From IMG/VR virus record IMGVR_UViG_3300030117_003468, positions 1,373 through 39,500 of that record: a stretch of DNA of 38,128 nt; one strand, given 5' to 3'. The position numbers were made by a program, and so were the translations under genes. Origin of the DNA: a virus. Positions 16,816-27,700 of this stretch are shown one piece after another. Position 1 is the stretch's first letter, and each line of letters opens with the position of its first letter. The notes under the pieces were generated by a model that did no database searches, was not told the origin of the DNA, and saw nothing but the letters and a program-made list of their open reading frames with translations.

Positions 16816-16846
16816 ATGGTTGCCCTTCGGGGCGACCATTTATTAA
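16816..16846 (+). terminator. UUCG hairpin with weak U-tract
   Basis: Bases 16816-16839 fold into a 10-pair stem (one T-G pair) with a C(TTCG)G tetraloop, followed by TTTATT. It is palindromic, so the ATG at 16816 lies in the stem and is not a start. It is a weaker terminator than the one after the capsid gene; partial termination or an mRNA-stability element are alternatives. Confidence 0.7.
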
Positions 16847-16857
16847 AATTTAATTAT

Positions 16858-17037
16858 ATGGCAGAGCAAAAAAAATCTATAGGATTAGGCGATTCTATAG
16901 AAAAATTTACAACAGCGACTGGCATTAAATCATTTACACAAGTGTTAGCTAGGCACGGTGTATTTGGTAAAAAGAAAGATTGCGGTTGTAATAAAAGAAA
17001 AGACGATTTAAACAAAGCGTTTCCTTATAAAAAATAA
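16858..17037 (+). CDS. Small Cys-motif protein
   Basis: A 59-residue protein starting at the ATG at 16858. The longer frame from 16816 would begin inside the terminator stem and is rejected. It has a helical front (GLGDSIEKFTTATGIKSFTQ) and a basic tail with a CGC motif (KKKDCGCNKRKDDLNKAFPY). The paired cysteines could bind metal through a dimer, or form disulfides, but a lone C-x-C is weak evidence. The pattern GLGD.IEK.T.ATGIK ... CGC.KRK..LN is one I associate with small phage proteins between capsid and connector genes. Confidence 0.55.
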   Translation: MAEQKKSIGLGDSIEKFTTATGIKSFTQVLARHGVFGKKKDCGCNKRKDDLNKAFPYKK

Positions 17038-17042
17038 ACAAA

Positions 17043-17732
17043 ATGATAAATATAGATACAGTATATCAAACAGTGCAAGCTTTAGCAAATAAAGAGCAAA
17101 GAGGTTATATAACACCTCAAGAATTTAATTTATTCGCTAATCAAGCCCAAGATGATATTTTTGAACAATATCTATATGATCTAGAAGCATTTAGAATGCA
17201 GAGACCTATGCAACACCAACTTGGTGATTCGGTAACGCATATAATGCAAAAATTAGAAACTTGGTATCAAATAGGAGTAGTTAGTAATGGAGAGATTTTA
17301 CCAGAAGGAAATATTGGTGAAATATTTTTAAATCAAGGTGGTATACGTAGAACGTTAAAAAGAATAGATCCTGATAGTGTTCAAGATTTAATAAAATCTA
17401 GATTCCATAGAATAGGTTTTGATGATGCTGTTTATTTTGACGATGGACATAAAAGAATACAAGTTTGGGATGGTAATGGAAAAATAACTAACAATGTATC
17501 TTGTGAAGTTATTAAAGGACGACCTAGTTTCCCTTACTGGGGCTATGTTATAGTAAATGAAAAACCTGTGTATAACCCAACTGCAACAAATCACTTCGAA
17601 TTAGATAGATCTGAACAAACTGATGTGATTATAAAGATATTAAAACTAGCTGGAGTATCAATAGAGGATCAGCAATTATTTGCTGCAGCTCAAGGAGAAG
17701 AATCATTAAATATACAACAAGAAAGTAAATAA
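17043..17732 (+). CDS. Putative connector/ring protein
   Basis: A 229-residue protein in the head-completion region, five bases after the small Cys-motif gene and two before the next. Its N terminus (VYQTVQALANKEQRGYITPQ, then EFNLFANQAQDDIFEQYLYD) is a long helical segment like those of podoviral adaptor or ring proteins that sit under the portal. The middle is a beta-rich insert (DDAVYFDDGHKRIQVWDGNG). It ends with helices (EQTDVIIKILKLAGVSIEDQ) and an acidic/Gln-rich tail. Assignment as a ring/adaptor is inferred from position and pattern. Confidence 0.55.
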   Translation: MINIDTVYQTVQALANKEQRGYITPQEFNLFANQAQDDIFEQYLYDLEAFRMQRPMQHQLGDSVTHIMQKLETWYQIGVVSNGEILPEGNIGEIFLNQGGIRRTLKRIDPDSVQDLIKSRFHRIGFDDAVYFDDGHKRIQVWDGNGKITNNVSCEVIKGRPSFPYWGYVIVNEKPVYNPTATNHFELDRSEQTDVIIKILKLAGVSIEDQQLFAAAQGEESLNIQQESK

Positions 17733-17734
17733 CT

Positions 17735-19048
17735 ATGCCACAATATCCAGTACCAGGCGGCGGAGGAGCCACTAATGACCATACTTACTACTCAAATCCT
17801 GAATTATACGGCGAATATCAATTCGTTAATTTAGAAGAAATAATAGATAATTTTCAAGCTGCTTATGTTGGAGAGGGAAAAATATTAGGCACAGCTTTAA
17901 AAGCTGATGTTTCCTACCACGCACATAGAGCACTACAAGAACTTCACTACGACACTCTCACGTCTTGTAAATCCCAACAAATAGAAATCCCACCATCACT
18001 TACTATGCGCTTACCGCATGACTATGTTAATTATACAAAATTAACTTGGCATGATGAAAACGGTGTTGAACACACAATACATCCTACTATTAAAACTTCT
18101 AATGGTAATAAATTACAACAAGACGCTGATGGTAATTATTTATTTACAACCGCTGGTAAAATAGGAGAAAGAATAGAACCTAAGTTAGTAGAGAATAATT
18201 CGCCATTAGACAATAAACTAATGTTTGCTAGATTAGCACCGCAATCAAACGAAGCTGTTGTAGCTCATTTTTGGCAAGAAGGTTATGGTAGAATAAATAA
18301 TTCTTTTATTGGTCCAAATAATTCTGATAGCGCTGTATTAAAAGTTGGTATGGAAATATCTAGTCCAGCATTTCCGCCGGGAACAACAATTACAGCTGTA
18401 ACACATGTTGTAGATACAACTCTTACTGGTCAAGGTGGAACTATTGGATCTGGACAACTTATAGATCAAGGCAATTCATATATGAAAATAACTTTATCAA
18501 ATGATTCTATTGATTTTACAACTAGTTGGATAAGTGATCCTAGTAATTCAATGTTTACAGTGGTTGATAGCGATGGAACCGCGTGGGAGGCTTATAAAAG
18601 CGCTGGTTCAAATCAAGTTGGTTTAAACTTAACTAATTCAAGTTCTTCTGCTACAGATAACGACCATTATTTTACTAATGACGGACAGAGATATGGATTA
18701 GATCCACAGTTTAGCCAATCTAATGGATCTTTTTATATTGACTGTGCTAAAGGTTTGATTCATTTCAGTTCTAATATAAGTGGAAAAAAAGTTACATTAA
18801 GATATTTAAGTGATGGACATGGTGAAGATGGTGAGTTGATAGTGCATAAACTTGCTGAAGAAGCCATGTACAAATGGATAGCCTATGGGTGCGCTTCTGC
18901 TAGAATAGATATTCCAGAAGGAGTAATACAAAGATTAAAAAGAGAAAAATTTGCAGAAACTAGAAAAGCAAAATTAAGATTATCTAATATTAAGATGGAA
19001 GAGATAACACAACTTATGAGAGGTAAATCTAAATGGATAAAACATTAA
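17735..19048 (+). CDS. Putative second connector/ring protein with beta insert
   Basis: A 437-residue protein starting two bases after the previous one. It opens with NLEEIIDNFQAAYVGEGKIL, a helical adaptor-like start, then IEIPPSLTMRLPHDYVNYTKL, a strand pair. The end (ELIVHKLAEEAMYKWIAYG ... REKFAETRKAKLRLSNIKME ... MRGKSKWIKH) is a basic helical C terminus recalled from connector proteins of marine Bacteroidota phages. Residues about 185-310 (ending near DSDGTAWEAYKSAG) are a Gly/Ser/Thr-rich beta segment that looks like an inserted domain between conserved ends. Role: head-to-tail joining by gene order; not proven. Confidence 0.55.
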   Translation: MPQYPVPGGGGATNDHTYYSNPELYGEYQFVNLEEIIDNFQAAYVGEGKILGTALKADVSYHAHRALQELHYDTLTSCKSQQIEIPPSLTMRLPHDYVNYTKLTWHDENGVEHTIHPTIKTSNGNKLQQDADGNYLFTTAGKIGERIEPKLVENNSPLDNKLMFARLAPQSNEAVVAHFWQEGYGRINNSFIGPNNSDSAVLKVGMEISSPAFPPGTTITAVTHVVDTTLTGQGGTIGSGQLIDQGNSYMKITLSNDSIDFTTSWISDPSNSMFTVVDSDGTAWEAYKSAGSNQVGLNLTNSSSSATDNDHYFTNDGQRYGLDPQFSQSNGSFYIDCAKGLIHFSSNISGKKVTLRYLSDGHGEDGELIVHKLAEEAMYKWIAYGCASARIDIPEGVIQRLKREKFAETRKAKLRLSNIKMEEITQLMRGKSKWIKH

Positions 19049-19051
19049 TAT

Positions 19052-21778
19052 ATGCCTGAGTTAAAAAATAGTTTTACTGGTGGTAAAATGGAAAAAGATC
19101 TCGATGAGAGAATCGTTCCAAGAGGTCAATATAGAGAGGCTTTAAATATTAGCGTTGCTACTTCAGAAGATTCTAATGTTGGAGCCGCTCAAAACATATT
19201 AGGTAATATAAAAGTAACATCTGCTATTCAAGGTTGGCGTGAAGATCAATTTGGCGATATAATTCCCTCGTTTGATCCAGGAGTACCCGGGTTTAATAAT
19301 CAACAATTTCACATAGCGCAAATAGTAGACCCTCAAACTGACATGCTCTACAGGTTTGTTAAAACAAGATATAGAAAAAGTGGTGAGCAATCAACGCGCT
19401 TACGTATGGATAGAATTGTTGAGTATGATACAACAAAATCTATATCAACGCATTGGTCGGATAAAGAGAGAGCTGTATTTGTAGATATATATGAAGCGCA
19501 TATAAAGTGGGATAAATTTGATCCTGATAGAAATTGTGATTATCCTAATCAATCTAGAATTAGACTTGTGAAAACCGGTTTTCCAAATGTTAACCAAGTT
19601 AGATGGGGAATGAAAATGACTGGTTTAAGTATGACAGAGCCCGCAACTGTTTTAGAAGTTGATTATAGTAGTGGTTGGATAATTTTAGATAAACCCATGG
19701 ATTTCACACACCCACAAATTGTCCAAGGACCACAAGGTCCACAACAAGTTTATAATTTTGGTTTTACATTTAAAGGAGATAGAGTTTTAAATTTTGATAA
19801 AGATAGACATATAACTGGTTTAAATATAGTAGATGGAATGTTGTTTTGGACTGATAACTATTCGGAGCCAAAAAAAATAAATATAGAAAGATGTAAAAAA
19901 GGTAGTGATACTTCTGATAATGGTGTTTTAAGAGGTATAGAAGGTTTAAGAGGTAGAGGTTCTGAAGTATACACAAGACTAGATGATTTTGTTATGCACA
20001 CTCTTTTAGTCATTGATGATAAGTACCAAAAAGACTGCATGAAAGATGAGTACATATGCGCAAGAGGTGGTTGTACAGATCCAGCGGCTTTTAATTATGA
20101 TTGGAATGCCTTTAGTGATGATGGTTCTTGTTGTTATACTGGTGGATGTACAAATCCTACCGCGTGTAATTATGATGCCAACGCGTGTTTTGACGATGGT
20201 TCATGTGTATATACATCTTACTGTATGGATGATGGATCAGGAGCTTTTCCAAGTGTTAATCGACCAGCTAGTTGGGTTGGACCAGCTTCTAATTATGTTT
20301 CTAACGCTGTTTGTCATGATGGTAGTTTATGTACGTACACTGTTCCACCTCCAACACCAATATGGGGATGTACAGATCCAATGGCTACAAATTACGATCC
20401 AACAGCAAGTATAGATTGTTCTTTGCCAATGCCGGCTAATGCAATACCTAGCACGCTTGGTTGCCCTTGTAATGTACCTAATTATTGTTATGTAGATGTT
20501 GAATTTAAAAACGCCTTGGTAGCAGACACAAATAATACATTGTTGAATTCTAATTTTATACCAGTTTCGGGATCAATTAATTACAACCCTACTAATCAAT
20601 GGGCGGTTTTAGCTAGTGATGTTGCTAATATTACTATAGTAAGTATAGGTTCTGGACAAGTTTCAGGTGGACCTATAGATGATATAACGGGTATAGAATG
20701 TTTTACAGCTTTAGAAGAGCTTTATATGAATGGACAATCAGTTACAAGTTTTGATTTAAGTAATAATTTAAATTTAAGAAAACTGATGTTTAGTGGAAAT
20801 AAAGTAGAGGTTTTTGATTTAACTGCAAATGTTAATTTAACTCATCTTAATTGTAGTAAAAACTATAATGTTTCTAACGGTTCAATAGTTTTAGACCAAG
20901 TTGATTTAACACAAAACACTGCGTTAACACATTTATATGCAACAGGTTTAAGAGATTTACACGTTATAGATTTAAGTCAGAACGCCCAATTAATACACTT
21001 AGATTTAAATAGAAGCGCAATACAAGGAATGTTAAATTTACTTCCTAATCCTAATTTAGAATATATAAATGTTGAAAACTGTTCTTTAACTGGGCTAAAC
21101 CAACAATCTAATCCTTTGCATACATTGATATGTAGTAATGATGATGGTAGTTCATGGGCAAGTTCGCCTGGTTCAAACGATTTTAGTTGTACTGGTTGTT
21201 TAAATATTTCAAACAATCCTAACTTAGAAGTATTTAAAGCTAATAGATGTAATATAGATTATACAGGTGTTGATTATTTCCTTTATAATCCAGAATTAAG
21301 AGAAGTACAGGTTATAGGTAATAAATTCAGGCATATTGATTTGTCACAAACTAAAGCAACTACTATATGGGTTTGGAAACAAGGTGGAACTACTCAAGGT
21401 GGTGTACCCGGTTCTTTAGAAGTACTAAAAATTAATAATGGATTAAATCATCAAATGGGTTATAATACTCAAAAGAGTTTATACGCAGGTGATAATCCAA
21501 ATTTAAGAGAGATTAAAGTAGATAGTGTTACTAATACTGGGTTTGGGTATGCGTTGGTAGGCTCTCTAAATCATACAATGCAAGAGCATTTTTCATCTGA
21601 TACAACTCAATTTACTACATCGCTCGTTGGAGGTCCTCATCCATACAATCCAGCAAACGAATCTGGAATTGGCGCGCCTATGCCAGATTATTATTTACCG
21701 GATCAATATAGAATCCCAAATGCTGGATATCTTGGATCTCCTAATTCATCGTTCCAAAACCTTTACTTTATTGATTAA
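19052..21778 (+). CDS. Tail muzzle/stabilisation-type protein, N-terminal part, with TSP3-like and LRR cassette
   Basis: A 908-residue protein. Residues 1 to about 330 match the start of a large tail protein of crAss-like and related phages (NSFTGGKMEKDLDERIVPRG, EALNISVATSEDS, LFWTDNYSEPKKINIERC). From C341 to about 460 there are three GCTDP..xNYD...DDGSC-type repeats, common in marine flavobacterial surface proteins. Residues about 478-545 form an LRR cap (YVDVEFKNALVADTNN), and about 547-770 leucine-rich repeats (LEELYMNGQSVTSFDLSNN and so on). The frame ends at a TAA at 21776-21778. The next ORF, in the same frame after six sense codons, appears to continue the tail protein. This looks like a repeat cassette inserted into an originally single gene, leaving a split protein. 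Confidence 0.65.
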   Translation: MPELKNSFTGGKMEKDLDERIVPRGQYREALNISVATSEDSNVGAAQNILGNIKVTSAIQGWREDQFGDIIPSFDPGVPGFNNQQFHIAQIVDPQTDMLYRFVKTRYRKSGEQSTRLRMDRIVEYDTTKSISTHWSDKERAVFVDIYEAHIKWDKFDPDRNCDYPNQSRIRLVKTGFPNVNQVRWGMKMTGLSMTEPATVLEVDYSSGWIILDKPMDFTHPQIVQGPQGPQQVYNFGFTFKGDRVLNFDKDRHITGLNIVDGMLFWTDNYSEPKKINIERCKKGSDTSDNGVLRGIEGLRGRGSEVYTRLDDFVMHTLLVIDDKYQKDCMKDEYICARGGCTDPAAFNYDWNAFSDDGSCCYTGGCTNPTACNYDANACFDDGSCVYTSYCMDDGSGAFPSVNRPASWVGPASNYVSNAVCHDGSLCTYTVPPPTPIWGCTDPMATNYDPTASIDCSLPMPANAIPSTLGCPCNVPNYCYVDVEFKNALVADTNNTLLNSNFIPVSGSINYNPTNQWAVLASDVANITIVSIGSGQVSGGPIDDITGIECFTALEELYMNGQSVTSFDLSNNLNLRKLMFSGNKVEVFDLTANVNLTHLNCSKNYNVSNGSIVLDQVDLTQNTALTHLYATGLRDLHVIDLSQNAQLIHLDLNRSAIQGMLNLLPNPNLEYINVENCSLTGLNQQSNPLHTLICSNDDGSSWASSPGSNDFSCTGCLNISNNPNLEVFKANRCNIDYTGVDYFLYNPELREVQVIGNKFRHIDLSQTKATTIWVWKQGGTTQGGVPGSLEVLKINNGLNHQMGYNTQKSLYAGDNPNLREIKVDSVTNTGFGYALVGSLNHTMQEHFSSDTTQFTTSLVGGPHPYNPANESGIGAPMPDYYLPDQYRIPNAGYLGSPNSSFQNLYFID

Positions 21779-21796
21779 AATGTTAATATATTATTT

Positions 21797-24700
21797 ATGA
21801 AAAACTCTCCTTTAAAATATACAGGAAATAATACTAAAGGTACATCATTAAGTACTATTGGGCTTGCACCGGCTACATTAAATACTAATTTTAATGCTAC
21901 TAATTTTGGTGCTTATATTGGAACGGTGACTGGGGTTGGAAATAGAACTCATGATTTTTCAGGAAACCAAAACTGTGAGTTTAATTATACGTGTAGACCT
22001 GTTTTTGCTTTAGAAGAACATATTACTGTTATTAGAAAAGGACCAACTATGCCTTTGGCATTGGAAATGTATAATTTCGCTGAGGAAAGCGATGTAAATC
22101 CAACTAGTACAGGTACTATTCTTACATCGGTATTTACTGGTGATAGAATGGATCAATCTTCTAATTTTACCGTTGATGCTTTTGATTCAGCCGCATCTCA
22201 AGCTACATATGCTGACGACACAAAAGGTACAACTTTTGACGGTTCTGATATAAGTATGTTTTACAAACCTGATAAAGAAAGAGTTCAAAGTGGCGATGAA
22301 ATAAGAATCCCTATAGATATAGTTGTGACTGGTGAAGATTGGGAAAATGGAGATCAACTAATTATCAAGCACGAATATATAGATTTGTTTGGAGTTGTTA
22401 AAACAGGTACATGTAGAGTTGAAATAATAAACGCTAAAGCAAATAGAGCAATTGCTCCAACATCAATACAAATAGCATTAGGACCTTATTTTACACAGCA
22501 AAGTGTATCATGGAATCCAAACGTTCTTCTTAACCAACCTAATAATGCTACAAATAATAATTATTTATCATGGGGTGCTTTTGGTAACGATGTTCCAGGT
22601 CGTTTTGTTTTAGCAAAAGTAATGAGTATTTCTGGTGATTTCCCACCTTCTCACCATAGACAAGAAGATATATATGAAGTTTCTTTAGTTCAAATCCCAC
22701 CATTATTCAAGGTTAAATTCCCAAGATTTTCTTATAGATATAAATACGAAGATGGAGAATACTCTGTATTTGCTCCTTGGTCTGAAATTGCTTTTATGCC
22801 AAAAGCTTTTGATTATTCACCTAAGAAAGGATATAATTTAGGAATGGAAAACGATTTAAGATCTTTAAAGGTTTTAAATTGGCGTCCAAAAAATTGTCCA
22901 AAAGATGTTGTTCAAATAGATATATTATATAAAGAATCTAATTCTCCAAATATATATACAGTAGAAAGTTTTAAAGAAAATGATCCGGCAGAAGATGGTG
23001 ATACTAATTACTGGAATACACCAGCTCATGGTGATCATTTTGGAAAATACACTATAAAAACAGAATTAATACATCAAGTTGTTGCTTCTAATCAATTATT
23101 AAGACCTTGGGATAACGTTCCAAGAAAAGCTTTATCACAAGAAGTAACTGCTAATAGATTAATATTTGCTAATTATTTACAACAATATAATCTTGATTCT
23201 ATAGATTGGAAAACAGGAGACCATAAATTATCTAAACCTTCTTTTTTAACAACAGTAGAAGAATTTAGTCCGTGGGAAAAAGATCAGGAAAACATGTTGG
23301 GATTACCTGTTAAATCTTTAAAGTCACAAAGAACATATCAACTAGGTGTTGTATATAGAGATAGATATGGTAGAGAAACACCTATATTAACTTCAAAATC
23401 TGGTTCAGTAGAAATACCAAAGGAAAATGCAAAGTTACAAAATAGATTAAGTGTTCAGTTGTTATCAGAACCACCTTATTGGGCAGAATCTTACACTTTC
23501 TATATGAAAGAAACATCTAATGAATATTACAATGTTGCAATGGATAGATGGTATGATGCTGAAGACGGAGGTATTTGGCTTTCTTTTCCATCAGTAGAAA
23601 GAAATAAAATTAATGAAGAAACTAATTTAATTCTAAAAAAGAGACATGATTCAAATACTCCTACTGACTTTGATGTTTCTTATAAGGTATTGGCTATTTC
23701 AAATAATGCTCCAAAATTTATAAAAACAGATAATAAATATTGGGGAGCTGTACCTATTCATTTGCCACCACCAGGATGGGGAGACGAGGGTAATTGGGAT
23801 ACTGGTATGCTTTATCCTTCTGGATTACCACTCCCAAGTAGAATGAATATAGATATTTTAGCAGATTATTTTGACCAATCAGTATTAAGCGGGTTAACAT
23901 CTAAAAACAACGCTCAAGTAAGAGTAGTTCAATCAGCCGGTATAGAAACCGCTTATAACGCGGCTACTAGTGCTTTAACAAATCAAACTAAATGGTATGA
24001 TGTTTCTAATATTACTTATATAGGTTCTCCACCTCAAACATATTTCGATTCAGATGGCAACGAAGTAGAGGTACCTGGACAAGCTGTTCAATTAGTTAGA
24101 ATATCATTAGAAACCGCGTTTGGAAATGACGCTATGTTCATAGAACCAACGGCGTTTGAAAACGCACTTATCAACACGTGGAATCCAGGTAGTGATCTAA
24201 CTCTTTCTATGACAAGAGGATTGAAATTAGAGGCTAGAACAAAAGAAGTCAAAGATAAAGCTCAATTTGAAGGAAGGTTTTTTGTTAAAATACTTAGAGA
24301 TGCTAATGTTGAGGCTAATATTGTTGACGTTCAACAAAGTAGAAGTGAACAATATCAAGTATTACAATCAAAAGATATTAAATACATATCCGTTGCACAT
24401 CCTGGTAAACAAGATTATAATAAAGCGCATTATATTGATCCAGCGATAAACATGGGATTACCTGGTAATATTGATCCAACAGCAACTTATTCTGTTAGTT
24501 CCTTTGGAGATGGCGTTGGAGACGCAACATATTTTGATACAAATGGAGGTGTGACTGGGGCGCCGACGTCCTCTCCTTACTGGCCTTTTGGTCCTAGTGA
24601 AAAGTGGACGCGGGGAGTTTATAATAGTGGTACAAATACTGCTGCTCCTGATAATGGCGCATGGGGAAGTGCTTTTAGTGGTTTTGTAAGTGGAGCTTAC

Positions 24701-27700
24701 GGTTTTGAAAATGTACAAAGTACTAGTCTTTCAAATACGTGGCCTTCTTTTAAAATAAGCAAATGGTCTCCAACAAATCATTGGGGTAAGGACGCTAACA
24801 ATAATCAAGAGTGGCTTAATATAATGCTTGGAGATTTTCAATATAATCACTTTCCACCAGGTGTTAGTTCTTATCCAGATGTTGGAATATTAGATGTTAG
24901 TTTGGGTAACGGAATTAATAGCAATGGAAGTGATCCTACTACTTCAAATCCTTTATCTTGGGTTCAAAACCATGTTGATTATAGTCAAAGTAATTACAAC
25001 TCGTGTAGTGGTTACTTACCGGGTGCTAATCCTTTTCAAATACCAGCAATATGGGGTGATCAATCACATCTTTTGGTAACACAAGATGTAAACGCTACTG
25101 CTTGGAACTTAAAACCATTAGTTGCTTGTGGTTCTAGTAGTGCTTCTTGGCCTCATATGTGTCAACCTTTCATGAACTCACAAACAATAACAATGTTGAG
25201 AGAGGATTGGTATAATTTGTGGCGTGGAAGAGACGATGTAAGTACAACATGGCCTTTAGGTCGTTTCCATCCAGAAAGATGGTTTATCGATAAAGCTGGT
25301 GCAGCGCAAGGATACAGTGGTAATGGTATATGGGAAGACGATGATTGTTCTTATATGCACATTTCTTATTATGGAATAGGTAGTGAAAATCGTTATAATA
25401 GATTACCTAATACAGAATTGGCAACGGTCGATCAGCCTACAGAACTTCCTTTTGCCGATGCTATAGCAACTGTTGGTACACAGTTCAGGTTTAAACAAGA
25501 TCCAGACCAAACGATATACACTATCACTAAGGTTGGTATAGAGGACAATATATGGAATTATGAAGCGCCTCAAGGTAGATGGGGATATGAAGATGATAAT
25601 GGTGATATAATTGGTGGATCTGGATTTTGTGGAAATAAACCACCACCATTTGGATCAGCTGTTAAGGGTGAGGCTTTAGCAGGTGGTTTGGCCTTTTTAT
25701 CTGATGTTATAAACAGTGAAATGGGAGATGCTAACCGTAAAAAACTAACTGGAGGTGCGCCATATAATCATAGAATTAGATACACATTAAAACTAGATAA
25801 GGTGATTGGTTCTGAAGGACCAAACGCTTTCCACCCTATAAAAAACCATGTAGATGCTGACGGATTGGCAAATATAAAGAAAGGAAGAGCGAAGTATAAT
25901 GTAGGTTTATCCCCTCATATTACCACCTATAAAGGCGGTACGCCATCTGGTGTTGAATTTTATAATTTAAATAGTTATTGGAATGCCAGCGATAATGCGG
26001 GTGACACGGCTGATTACGGGGTTTCACAACAAAATGATATAAGCCACGCGTTTTACACGGCTAATCCAAATGCTTACATTGGTTTGCACGAAAGAGGATT
26101 AAACGAAACAACTATAGAAATAATATCACCATATACTGGTAGAGATAGAGAATATCCTATAAGTAATAACCCAGCTATATTTGAAACAGAACCAAAAGAA
26201 GATGTTGGACTAGACATATATTATGCTGCTAGTCCTAGTTTTCCAATAAATTTAAAAAGACATAGATGGGATGGAAATGAAGTTGGTCCAGATGATAATT
26301 TTAGCGCAGACGAAGTAGACGTTTACGGCGCTAATTGGAGTGACTTTTCTTATAGAGGCGAAGAAATTGTTCGTGTTGGATCTACAATAGAACCCATGAC
26401 TGGAGGATACACGCAGTTATCATTAGATCCGCTTCAAATATGTGGAGTTCAAGGTGATTTAATATGGATCACCGGTAATTATACAACAGACGTAGTTGTA
26501 AATGATGTATGGTCTAATTATACTCCAGCAGCCTTAGAAATAGGTACTAAAATAAGAATATCTTGGAAAGGAGAGGGTACATATTATGGTGGTCAAAACG
26601 ATATGGAGTGGACTGAATTATATATAACAGAAAAATTAGATTTTCATATTTATAGAATTGGAAACGCAGAAGGTAGGGCTGAAACACATAAATTTAGACA
26701 TGGTTTAGGATACTATAATTGTTACTCATATGGTACAGGTGTTGAATCCAATAGAGTTAGAGATGATTACAATGCTGTTACAATAGATAAAGGTGTTAAA
26801 GCTTCCATGCCTTTAGCCGAGCAATACGAAGAAGAGAGAAGGGGTAGCAGCTTGATATTCTCTGGTATTTATAATTCTACAAGTGGTATTAATAGAACTA
26901 ATCAATTTATACAAGCTGAACCAATAACCAAAGATTTAAATCCAATTAATGGTAGTATTCAAAAACTATTTACTAGAGATACTGATTTAGTAACTTTTTG
27001 TGAAAATAAAGTATTTAAAATATTAGCTAAAAAAGATGCTTTATTTAATGCCGATGGAAATACCAACGTAACATCTAATCAAGCTGTTTTAGGTCAAGCC
27101 GTTCCTTTTGTTGGTGAATATGGTATATCTAAAAATCCAGAATCATTTGCCTCGGAATCGTATCGAGTATATTTCGCAGATAAAAATAGAGGTGCGGTAT
27201 TAAGATTGTCAAGAGATGGTTTAACACCTATATCTGACCAAGGTATGAAAGATTGGTTTAAAGACAATTTAGAATACGCTAGTTCTGTTATAGGTAGTTA
27301 TGACGATAGAAAAAATCATTATAATTTAACTTTAGAAACTGGGGATAGAGACGGTAATGTGTTTGCATATACGGTTAGTTATACTGAGAAAAATAAAGGT
27401 TGGGAAAGTTTTAAAAGCTTTATACAACAAGGTGGTATTAGCCATAAAAACGTGTATTACACTTGGCCATCTAATAACTATAATACAATAGATGCTGACG
27501 ACCCATGGGGAATTCCTTATAAAGGTGGTGTTTCTTATGACTTTGGAGTTGCTTCTAGCGCTGAAACATATCAACATGATTTAGATTTAAAGATAACTAG
27601 AGTTGTTGGTGCTCAAACATTAACTGCTACTGGTGGTGGTACTGTTGGGTACTTATCCGTTGGTGGTGGACAACCTATAATACAAGGTATGCTTGTTACA

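Noticed and set aside
16816-16857. ATG at 16816 as the start of the small Cys-motif gene
   Set aside because: It lies in the stem of a UUCG hairpin. The ATG at 16858 has an A/T leader and ATGGCA context like its neighbours.
5911-21778. Diversity-generating retroelement acting on the LRR or DUF285 proteins
   Set aside because: No reverse transcriptase or template repeat was seen in the window. It could lie outside.
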